Shown piece after piece: positions 1-5,416 of a stretch of 5,525 bases of DNA. The stretch spans positions 1-5,525 of the forward strand of contig JAFCBY010000088.1 of assembly GCA_017610485.1 (NCBI GenBank), read 5' to 3'. This DNA comes from Candidatus Falkowiibacteriota bacterium. Lineage in GTDB: Archaea > Iainarchaeota > Iainarchaeia > Iainarchaeales > GCA-2688035. Under the pieces are notes generated by a model, which saw only the letters and a program-made list of their open reading frames with translations, ran no database searches and was not told the DNA's origin. The number at the start of each line of letters is the position of its first letter. Positions within the stretch are counted from its first letter, which is position 1. The translations under genes and the position numbers were made by a program.

Positions 1-856
1 CATCAGAACCATCATAGCCCTGGCCTGAAGACAATGCAGGGCAGGTTGAACAGGTTCCGTCATTGCCGGAACTGGAGCTGTCCAGTATGCCGTCTGTTGG
101 GTCGTCGTCAAACATCATCCAAAGCACCAAACCTGATGGGCCTGGGCAGGCACCAGCCTGCCAGACATCACTGCAACAATATCCAGTATCATATTCAACG
201 CTGTCACAAATGCAGGCTGAGGTAATCAATCCCTGACCACAGGGGGGCGCTGGGCAGGCACCAGCATACCAGAGACCACTACAGCAAGAGCCGGCATCAT
301 GGTCAACGCTGTCACAAACACAGGTTGAAGTAATCGGCCCCTCATCGCATGGTGGGTAGGTTCCACAGGCATAATTCTGCCAGGAGTCACTGCAGCAATA
401 GCCACTGCTGTATTCAATGCTGCCACAAGTGCAGGCCGAGGAAATAGACCCTTCAGCACAAGCAGGGGCTGAAACAATTACCTGGGTTTCGCCTGCCACA
501 GTCTGCTCTGAGCTGTCGCCCTCAAACATGTATATTCCTGAGAAGTCTGAGGTTCCACTGGAGGTCGATGTAAGAATATAAACAAAAGTGGTGTTAGCAG
601 CCAGTTCGTGAATAACCCATTTTAGGTGGCTTGCCTGGTCATCTGCCCCGCCACCGTTGACGGATACTGTCCAGCCACTGGGAATTGACTCATCTATTGC
701 ATAGTAGGTTTCGCCTGTTACGTCAACCGTAAGGGTAACAGTCACATTTTGGCCTGTTTCCAAATCGGCTGCGTCAAATCTTCTCGTAACAGTGCCGGCC
801 TAGGCAAAAGCGGAAAAAAGCAGTAAAAGACCTAAAAACTTAACACCTAACTTAAA
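1..856 (-). pseudogene. Secreted Cys-rich / LamG-like surface protein, N-terminal part, start lost and amber codon at signal peptide end
   Basis: The minus strand reads as one coherent protein from 856 to the left edge, where it is cut off. It begins KLGVKFLGLLLLFSAFA, a textbook signal peptide with a lysine-bearing n-region, a Leu-rich core and an AxA-type cleavage site. An in-frame TAG follows at 802-800. The next 266 codons have no further stop. They encode a beta-rich domain of about 110 residues (YYAIDE, IPSGWTV, HLKWVIH, FSGIYMF), of the kind common in archaeal and bacterial surface proteins. Three six-cysteine repeats follow, then LVLWMMFDDD...DSSSSGNDGT, the usual opening of a LamG/concanavalin-like domain. 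No ATG, GTG or TTG opens this frame upstream of the TAG, because TTT (856-854) stands where the start is expected and TAG (859-857) precedes it. Starts inside the mature region (TTG 763-761, GTG 745-743, ATG 529-527) would lack the signal peptide. I read it as a recently inactivated adhesin-like gene. An annotation pipeline may instead call a truncated hypothetical CDS here. Confidence 0.75.
134..460 (-). repeat. Three tandem six-cysteine protein repeats (36-37 residues each)
   Basis: Inside the surface-protein frame, three consecutive modules lie at 460-350 (37 residues), 349-242 (36) and 241-134 (36). Each has cysteines spaced C..C.C..CC..C. Shared residues are a Gly four residues from the first Cys, I-T/S-S/T before the CxC pair, an S-V/I-E/D stretch, G-Y/S-C-C-S, and a Trp before the last Cys. 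Six cysteines per module imply three disulfides, which suits an extracellular protein. Modules 2 and 3 resemble each other most, also at DNA level, which suggests recent duplication. I know similar GYCC-type modules beside LamG domains in archaeal surface proteins, but I cannot name a family. Confidence 0.85.
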
Positions 857-870
857 CTAATAAAACAAAC

Positions 871-880
871 TAATATATAA
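871..880 (-). promoter_or_regulatory. TATA box of the minus-strand surface-protein gene
   Basis: Read on the minus strand, 880-871 is TTATATATTA, preceded by the purine-rich GGGAAAAGGG (890-881), which could serve as a BRE. Transcription would begin near 850. That puts the transcript start almost on the first codons of the signal peptide, so the gene was probably leaderless. The promoter appears intact although the start codon is not. Confidence 0.6.
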
Positions 881-887
881 CCCTTTT

Positions 888-1013
888 CCCTAGCAGCAAC
901 TTTGGCTCTTAAATTCAATCCTGCTCTTTTATTCTGAAGGTTGCTCCTAAATTATTTATTCTGCTCTTTTATTTGCCTTTTTTGCTGAATTTAAGAGCAA
1001 AGCCCCTAGCAGC
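888..1013. mobile_element. MITE-like block: inverted repeats inside 10-bp direct repeats
   Basis: The 10-mer CCCTAGCAGC occurs at 888-897 and again at 1004-1013 in the same orientation. Just inside these copies lies a perfect 13-bp inverted repeat, GCTCTTAAATTCA at 905-917 and TGAATTTAAGAGC at 986-998. Allowing one inserted G extends the pairing outward by about 5 bp (CTTTG / CAAAG). The inner part is AT-rich, has no ORF of note, and repeats CTGCTCTTTTATT at 921-933 and 961-973. Terminal inverted repeats bounded by direct repeats, about 106 bp between them, are the layout of a small non-autonomous element. No transposase is visible, and a 10-bp target duplication is only one reading of the flanks. 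Confidence 0.45.
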
Positions 1014-1014
1014 C

Positions 1015-1068
1015 TAAACCAAAATCCGAAAGGGCTATTTGACACTTTTCTTCAAATGGTTTGGTTTA
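1015..1068 (+). other. Possible structured RNA (three-way-junction-like fold)
   Basis: Outer stem: TAAACCAAA (1015-1023) pairs with TTTGGTTTA (1060-1068), 9 bp. Stacked directly inside it, CTATTTGA (1035-1042) pairs with TCAAATGG (1052-1059), 8 bp including one U-G, around a 9-nt loop. The remaining stretch can form a mini-hairpin, UCC-GAAA-GGG (1025-1034), with a GNRA loop. Two of the pairs are G-U only when read as plus-strand RNA, which favours that strand. It lies upstream of the predicted ValRS TATA box, so it would be transcribed only from an earlier start. It matches no RNA family I recognise. Confidence 0.3.
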
Positions 1069-1082
1069 AATTGGTTTCTAGG

Positions 1083-1098
1083 ACCTATTTTGATAGGT
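1083..1098. other. Short perfect hairpin / palindrome
   Basis: ACCTAT (1083-1088) and ATAGGT (1093-1098) form a perfect 6-bp stem around TTTG. It lies about 30 bp upstream of the ValRS TATA-like box. A symmetrical DNA-binding site or a second hairpin of the preceding RNA fold are both possible, and no T-run follows that would make it a terminator. Confidence 0.35.
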
Positions 1099-1125
1099 GT
1101 TCTGTATCGTACTCGCAAGGAACTA

Positions 1126-1134
1126 GCTTATATT
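1126..1134 (+). promoter_or_regulatory. TATA-like box for the ValRS-Bud32 unit
   Basis: GCTTATATT is the best archaeal TATA-like match upstream of the synthetase. Initiation about 26 bp downstream would fall near 1157 and give a leader of about 27 nt. The purine run ending in GGGAT (1175-1179), about 4 nt before the ATG, is a weak and rather close Shine-Dalgarno candidate. TTTTATAG (1148-1155) is too close to the ATG unless the mRNA is leaderless. Confidence 0.5.
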
Positions 1135-1183
1135 CTTTTTCTTCGAATTTTATAGTTAAGGCAAAGAGAAAAAAGGGATAGAT

Positions 1184-3574
1184 ATGACTATAGATTTGCA
1201 CGCAATGGAAGCAAAATGGCAGGGCTTCTGGAAAAAGGAAAAGATTTACAAATTTGATGCGAAGAGCAAAAAAAAGGCCTACAGCATTGACACTCCGCCC
1301 CCGACAGTTTCAGGCACAATGCACATGGGGCACGCCTTTGCATTTACACAGCAGGACTTCATTGCCCGCTATAAGAAGATGGCCGGCTTCAACGTCTTCC
1401 ACCCATTTGGCTTTGACAACAACGGCCTGCCAACAGCCCTGATGGTTGAAAAGAAAAAGGGCATAAAGCAAAGCATGTTTGAAAGGGACGAGTTTATCAA
1501 AATTGTCCTTGGGGGAACACTGGAAGAAGAAAAGAGGATGAGGACTGCATTTGAAAGCATTGGCCTCAGCATTGACTGGAGCCTTTTGTACAGGACAATT
1601 GACAAGCCCGCTAGAAAAACTGCACAGTACAGCTTTTTGGACCTGCACAGGCAGGGTAGGGTTTACCAAAAGGACGCGCCGACAATGTGGTGCCCGAGCT
1701 GCGCCACAGCAATTGCACAGGCCGAATTGCAGGACAAGGAAGAGAAAAGCAGCTTTGTATACATCCAGTTTGAGACAACCGACGGCGGGAAAATAGAGAT
1801 TGCCACAACAAGGCCGGAATTGATGCCGGCATGCGTTGCAATCCACGTCCACCCAGACGACAAGCGGTACAAGAAGTTTGTTGGAAAGGAGGTCAAGATT
1901 CCGTTCACCGGCGGCAGAAAGGTAAAGGTCTTTGAAAACAGGGACGTTGACCCGGAATTTGGGACAGGCGCGGTCTACCACTGCACCTTTGGCGACCTTG
2001 ACGACGTGGAATGGATTCTCGAAACAAATCTGCCAATAATTGAGATCATAAACAAGGACGGCACCTTTAACGAAAAGGCAGGCATTTTGAAAGGCCTTAG
2101 GACAAAAGAGGCAAGGAAGAGGATAATAGAGGAGCTTGAAAAGGCAGGTTACATAACAAAGCAGGAGCCAATAACGCACGTTGTAAACGTGCATGAAAGG
2201 TGCAAGACCCCGATTGAGATTCTTACAGCCAAGCAATGGTTTGTAAAATACCTTGACCTAAAGGAGGATTATATTGCCAAGGCAGAAATCCTTCAATGGG
2301 TTCCGCCCTACATGAAGAAACGGCTTGACAACTGGGTCAACGGCCTGAAATGGGACTGGAATATCTCAAGGCAACGTCATTATGGAATCCCCTTCCCAGT
2401 ATGGTACTGCAGGAAATGTGGCGAAGTTATTTTGGCGGATGAAAAGGATTTGCCAATAGACCCGCTCAAGAGCAAGCCGAAGAAAAAGTGCAGGTGCGGA
2501 AGCTCAGACTTCGTTGGGGAGAAGGACACGTTTGACACCTGGTTTACCAGCAGCCTGACGCCGCAAATAAACTGCAAGTGGGTTTCTGACAAAAAATTCT
2601 TTGAAAAGATGTTCCCAATGGATTTGAGGCCGCAAGGCCACGACATAATTGCTTTGTGGGCCTTCAACACAATGGTAAAAGCCCTGTTCCACCAGGGAAA
2701 GCTGCCCTGGGAAACAATTACTGTGAACGGCTGGATTCTCGACCCCAAAGGCAAGAAGATGTCAAAAAGCCTGGGCAATGTGGTAAAGCCAGAGGACATG
2801 ATTCAAAAGTATTCGGCGGACGCCCTGAGGTACTGGGCAAGCCTCCCTGTCCTGGGAGAGGACATCCCCTTCATGGAAAAAGAGCTGCTGTCGGGCAAGA
2901 AGTTCATAACCAAGATGCTGAACGCGGCGCGCTTTGTGGAAATGGTTACAAAGGATGTGAAGGCGGGAAAGATTGACAAGAAAACACTGATGCCGGAGGA
3001 CAGGGCCATCCTAAGCAGGCTCAACAGGACAGTGAAGGAAAGCACCGATGCCTTTGAAAGGTTTGAGGTAAGCAAAGCCATTAATCCAACGAGGAACTTC
3101 TTCTGGCTCGAATTTGCAGACTTCTACATTGAGGAAGTGAAGACAAGGGTTTACGGCAAGAAGAACGCAAGCGGAAAGGCTGCGGCTGCAGTCCTCCAGG
3201 AAGTTCTCTGGAAAACCACGCTGTTAGTTGCGCCCTTCATACCGCACGCAGCGGAAGAAATAGCGCAAACATACTTCAAGAAAAGGCTGAAGGGAAAGAG
3301 CGTTCATGAAGAAGCATGGCCAAAGGCAGACGAAAGCCTTATTGATGAAAAGGCGGAAGAGGCCGGGCAATTGATTAATGCAGTGGTTGCAGAAATGAGG
3401 AAGGAAAAGACAGCTGCCAAAAAGCCGTTGAATGCGCCTGTAAAAAAGGCAACTGTTGAAGTTGAAGACCTGAAGAAATTCAAGGAAGCGGAAGACACTG
3501 TCAAGAGAACAATGGCAGTTGAAAAAATTGAGGCCAAGAAGGGGAAGGAATTGAAGGTTGAGCTGGAATTTTAG
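1184..3574 (+). CDS. valS: Valyl-tRNA synthetase, archaeal type
   Basis: This class Ia synthetase activates valine with ATP, attaches it to tRNA-Val in the cytoplasm, and hydrolyses mischarged Thr-tRNA-Val. The first half of the Rossmann core carries PPPTVSGTMHMGH, with the HIGH-type motif HMGH at 47-50. A CPSC knuckle is at 170-173. The CP1 editing domain shows ATTRPEL at 207-213. The core resumes with WDWNISRQR at 390-398, a zinc ribbon with C409/C412 and C436/C438, then DTFDTWFTSS and the KMSKS loop at 525-529. A helical anticodon-binding domain follows from about residue 600. The PPTVSG context and DTWFTSSLTPQ mark it as ValRS rather than IleRS or LeuRS. At 796 residues it is on the short side for archaeal ValRS, and it lacks the C-terminal coiled-coil arm of bacterial ValRS. 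The usual NGLPTE reads NGLPTA (Ala85). The ATG at 1184 gives a normal N-terminus (MTIDLHAMEAKWQGFW). It is first in an operon with Bud32. Confidence 0.97.
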   Translation: MTIDLHAMEAKWQGFWKKEKIYKFDAKSKKKAYSIDTPPPTVSGTMHMGHAFAFTQQDFIARYKKMAGFNVFHPFGFDNNGLPTALMVEKKKGIKQSMFERDEFIKIVLGGTLEEEKRMRTAFESIGLSIDWSLLYRTIDKPARKTAQYSFLDLHRQGRVYQKDAPTMWCPSCATAIAQAELQDKEEKSSFVYIQFETTDGGKIEIATTRPELMPACVAIHVHPDDKRYKKFVGKEVKIPFTGGRKVKVFENRDVDPEFGTGAVYHCTFGDLDDVEWILETNLPIIEIINKDGTFNEKAGILKGLRTKEARKRIIEELEKAGYITKQEPITHVVNVHERCKTPIEILTAKQWFVKYLDLKEDYIAKAEILQWVPPYMKKRLDNWVNGLKWDWNISRQRHYGIPFPVWYCRKCGEVILADEKDLPIDPLKSKPKKKCRCGSSDFVGEKDTFDTWFTSSLTPQINCKWVSDKKFFEKMFPMDLRPQGHDIIALWAFNTMVKALFHQGKLPWETITVNGWILDPKGKKMSKSLGNVVKPEDMIQKYSADALRYWASLPVLGEDIPFMEKELLSGKKFITKMLNAARFVEMVTKDVKAGKIDKKTLMPEDRAILSRLNRTVKESTDAFERFEVSKAINPTRNFFWLEFADFYIEEVKTRVYGKKNASGKAAAAVLQEVLWKTTLLVAPFIPHAAEEIAQTYFKKRLKGKSVHEEAWPKADESLIDEKAEEAGQLINAVVAEMRKEKTAAKKPLNAPVKKATVEVEDLKKFKEAEDTVKRTMAVEKIEAKKGKELKVELEF

Positions 3575-3586
3575 AGACTGGTTTTT

Positions 3587-4189
3587 ATGCAACTAATCAG
3601 GCAGGGAGCAGAGGCAAAGCTTTTCAAGGCAGAGTTTGAGGGAAAGCCCGCGCTCCTGAAGAAGAGGGTTCCAAAAGGATACAGGAATAAGGAACTTGAT
3701 GAAAGAATCAGGACTGCAAGAACTACGGGGGAGGCAAACCTGCTGAGGAAGGCCCGCAGCCTCGGCGTGAATACCCCAACTGTTTACGAGGTTGACAAAG
3801 GGGAAAAAGAGATTCTGATGGAGCTCGTGGAAGGGCCAAGGCTGAAAGACGTTTTGAACAAGAAGAATGTTGGACTGTGCAGGCAAGTGGGGGAAGGAAT
3901 TGCCCTAATGCACGAAAATTCCCTGATTCACGGTGACCTGACAACCAGCAATGTAATGGTGAAAGGCAAGGAGCTTTTTTTCATCGACTTCGGCCTTGGA
4001 AAACACTCCAAAAAGGCAGAGGACAAGGCAGTTGACCTGCTCGTGTTTAAAAAGACCTTTGAGGCCACACACGTTGAACTAATGCCAAAGGGCTGGGAAC
4101 TCATTCTGGAAGGCTATCTGGCCAAGGGTGGAAAGGAAGAGGTTCTTGCCCAGATAAAGAAAGTAGAGGAAAGGGTAAGGTACCACTAG
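3587..4189 (+). CDS. bud32: Bud32 / PRPK-type kinase-ATPase of the KEOPS complex
   Basis: Bud32 is the small atypical RIO/piD261-like kinase of KEOPS. It acts with Kae1, Cgi121 and Pcc1 to make N6-threonylcarbamoyladenosine at position 37 of ANN-decoding tRNAs, its own role being ATP hydrolysis. The 200-residue protein is full length for the family. Visible motifs are LLKKR with the ATP-binding Lys at about 25, a helix C glutamate in TGEANLL (E49), the catalytic loop IHGDLTTSN (H115, D117, N122), the metal-binding IDFGL (D134-G136), and a basic C-terminus ending ERVRYH. There is no N-terminal Kae1 domain, so it is the stand-alone form rather than the Kae1-Bud32 fusion of some archaea, and no Kae1 lies in this window. 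The ATG is 12 nt after the ValRS stop, in the same frame, with no clear Shine-Dalgarno. This suggests translational coupling or re-initiation in a tRNA-function operon. Confidence 0.95.
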   Translation: MQLIRQGAEAKLFKAEFEGKPALLKKRVPKGYRNKELDERIRTARTTGEANLLRKARSLGVNTPTVYEVDKGEKEILMELVEGPRLKDVLNKKNVGLCRQVGEGIALMHENSLIHGDLTTSNVMVKGKELFFIDFGLGKHSKKAEDKAVDLLVFKKTFEATHVELMPKGWELILEGYLAKGGKEEVLAQIKKVEERVRYH

Positions 4190-4200
4190 GCGATGATGAA

Positions 4201-4243
4201 GTAAACCACCATAGTATCCTATGGTGTTTACAGCAAGCTTTTT
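4201..4243 (+). terminator. Strong hairpin plus short T-run after Bud32
   Basis: GTAAACCACCATAG (4201-4214) pairs with CTATGGTGTTTAC (4219-4231) as 13 bp with one bulged C and a TATC loop. The run TTTTT follows at 4239-4243. Lying 11 nt past the Bud32 stop, it probably ends or 3'-processes the ValRS-Bud32 transcript. The adjoining CTTTTTAAAC (4238-4247) could also act as a TATA-like element. Confidence 0.6.
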
Positions 4244-4263
4244 AAACGGACACCAACTAACAG

Positions 4264-4317
4264 TATTACTCATTTCTTGTTATTACTCATGGTTTTTTAA
4301 ATGTTTTTGAGTAATAA
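4264..4317 (+). promoter_or_regulatory. Fic promoter with TATA-centred operator
   Basis: TATTACTCAT occurs at 4264-4273 and 4281-4290, and its inverse TGAGTAATAA at 4308-4317. The second and third copies form a 10-bp perfect inverted repeat (4280-4289 / 4308-4317) whose centre, 4298.5, falls within the TATA box TTTTTTAAA (4293-4301). Initiation 25-30 bp downstream would coincide with the ATG at 4326, so the mRNA should be leaderless. A protein bound to both arms would block TBP/TFB access, which is the usual geometry for archaeal repression. Confidence 0.65.
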
Positions 4318-4325
4318 GTATTGTT

Positions 4326-5261
4326 ATGACCTACTTGACAAAGCAGAAGAAAGGAAACAACACATACTATTATTTAGCTGAGAACATCCAAGTAGCCAGC
4401 GGAAAGCGAAAACAGCTAAGGAAATACATAGGAACAAAAAGGCCTTCTGAAACAAAACTGCAGGTGCTGATGGCACAATTCGAGGAAGAAGTGGAAAAAG
4501 AAAGAACAAGAATGCACGGCAGGCACTACCTAACAGAAGACGAAATAGGCGAGATAGACAAAATAAACAAAGAATTCCGGAAAAGATACAAAACTCAGAA
4601 CAGGACAGTGCAAGAGCAGTTCGACCAAAACTTCGTGATGGCCTTCGTCTACAACACAAATTCAATAGAAGGCAGCACGCTAAGCCCAAAAGAAGTGGAA
4701 CTGCTCCTAAGCGAAGACATCGCTCCCAACAAGCCACTGGAGGATGTCTTAGAAGCAAAGGCTGCCCAAAAAACACTGGAATTCATAAAAAAGCATAAAG
4801 GAAAACTGAACGAAAGCCTCGCACTCAAAATACACGAAATATACTTCAAGGACACCAAGCCAGCAATAGCAGGAAAATACAAAACACACCAGAACAGGAT
4901 AACAGGCTCAAACTTTGAAACAACACCGCCAAAATTCGTAATAACAGACATGAAGAACTACTTCAAAGAATACAACCAGCTAAAAAAAGAACTCCATTCC
5001 TTAGAGTTGGCGGCATGGGTTCACTGGAAACTTGTAAGAATACACCCATTCCAAGACGGGAACGGAAGAACAGCAAGAATACTAATGAACTTTATTCTGA
5101 ACAAAAACAATTACGCAATGATAGACATCAAAACAAAAGAGAAAAAGCAATATTTCTCTGCATTGGAAAAATGCCACTACAACAACAACGCAAGGGCCCT
5201 GGCAACAAGAATAGTAAGAAGATTCAAAAAACAATACAAAAACGCACTAGAAGGAAACTAA
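4326..5261 (+). CDS. Fic-domain protein, class II (N-terminal self-inhibitory helix)
   Basis: Fic enzymes transfer AMP, or sometimes another phosphate-containing group, from a nucleotide to hydroxyl side chains of target proteins. Some also remove it. The active-site loop is complete: HPFQDGNGRTAR at 240-251, with catalytic H240, D243 as metal ligand, and the GNGR anion-binding turn. The self-inhibitory motif S/T-x3-E-G is present as TNSIEG (111-116), upstream of the Fic core, making this a class II, intrinsically restrained Fic; E115 would hold it in check. A target-docking flap of about residues 182-205 ends in TTPPKFV. Residues 1-40 (YYYLAENIQV, GKRKQLRKYIG) form a small beta-type N-domain, and 45-95 is charged helix. 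No C-terminal winged helix is present. Target and toxicity cannot be read from sequence. An in-frame TGA at 4308-4310 fixes the start. Ile is ATA in 15 of 19 cases, unlike the upstream genes. Confidence 0.93.
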   Translation: MTYLTKQKKGNNTYYYLAENIQVASGKRKQLRKYIGTKRPSETKLQVLMAQFEEEVEKERTRMHGRHYLTEDEIGEIDKINKEFRKRYKTQNRTVQEQFDQNFVMAFVYNTNSIEGSTLSPKEVELLLSEDIAPNKPLEDVLEAKAAQKTLEFIKKHKGKLNESLALKIHEIYFKDTKPAIAGKYKTHQNRITGSNFETTPPKFVITDMKNYFKEYNQLKKELHSLELAAWVHWKLVRIHPFQDGNGRTARILMNFILNKNNYAMIDIKTKEKKQYFSALEKCHYNNNARALATRIVRRFKKQYKNALEGN

Positions 5262-5364
5262 GACACGCGACAGACTTGCTTCCCTCAGGGCAGGAATGAA
5301 ATGCAGTTACGACACGGTAATAAACAAGTTTTGATAAAAAAAAAGGCATATTTAATGAGCATTG

Positions 5365-5397
5365 AATGTGCACTATTTATATACTTTACTGCGCATT
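5365..5397 (+). promoter_or_regulatory. Promoter of the small regulator gene, TATA box inside an inverted repeat
   Basis: TTTATATA (5376-5383) is a clear TATA box, with initiation expected near 5405 and a leader of about 12 nt. AATGTGCA (5365-5372) and TGCGCATT (5390-5397) are inverted copies matching at 7 of 8 positions, centred at 5381 within the TATA box. This suits autorepression by the encoded ribbon-helix-helix-like protein. No good Shine-Dalgarno is seen before the ATG. The rest of the spacer (5262-5416) shows no gene. Confidence 0.5.
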
Positions 5398-5416
5398 TAT
5401 TGAGTATGGTAATTTT

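Noticed and set aside
34..225. Plus-strand 63-codon frame rich in His, Arg and Cys
   Set aside because: It is the complement of the repeat modules and its Cys/His pattern is inherited from them; there is no promoter or independent support.
226..477. Minus-strand 83-codon frame starting MFQPLLVLKG
   Set aside because: It is out of register with the Cys-repeat surface-protein frame on the same strand, which explains the sequence far better.
800..802. Pyrrolysine at the TAG of the surface-protein gene
   Set aside because: ValRS and Bud32 both appear to end naturally at TAG, the codon falls at a signal-peptide cleavage site, and the start codon is missing as well, so a broken gene is simpler.
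888..1098. CRISPR array or tRNA gene in the 327-bp intergenic stretch
   Set aside because: The repeats are too short and too few with no regular spacers, and no cloverleaf or T-loop consensus is present.
1310..2236. Open frame of about 308 codons antisense to ValRS
   Set aside because: It lies wholly opposite a well-supported gene, its translation is a Cys/Leu/Phe-rich mix with no domain, and it mirrors the codon bias of the sense strand.
4193..4245. C/D-box sRNA suggested by ATGATGA (C box-like) at 4193-4199
   Set aside because: No CTGA D box or C'/D' pair lies at a suitable distance, and the region is better explained as the post-Bud32 hairpin.
4649..4951. Antisense frame of 100 codons within the Fic gene
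   Set aside because: It is a shadow of the A-rich Fic coding strand, with no recognisable domain and no promoter.
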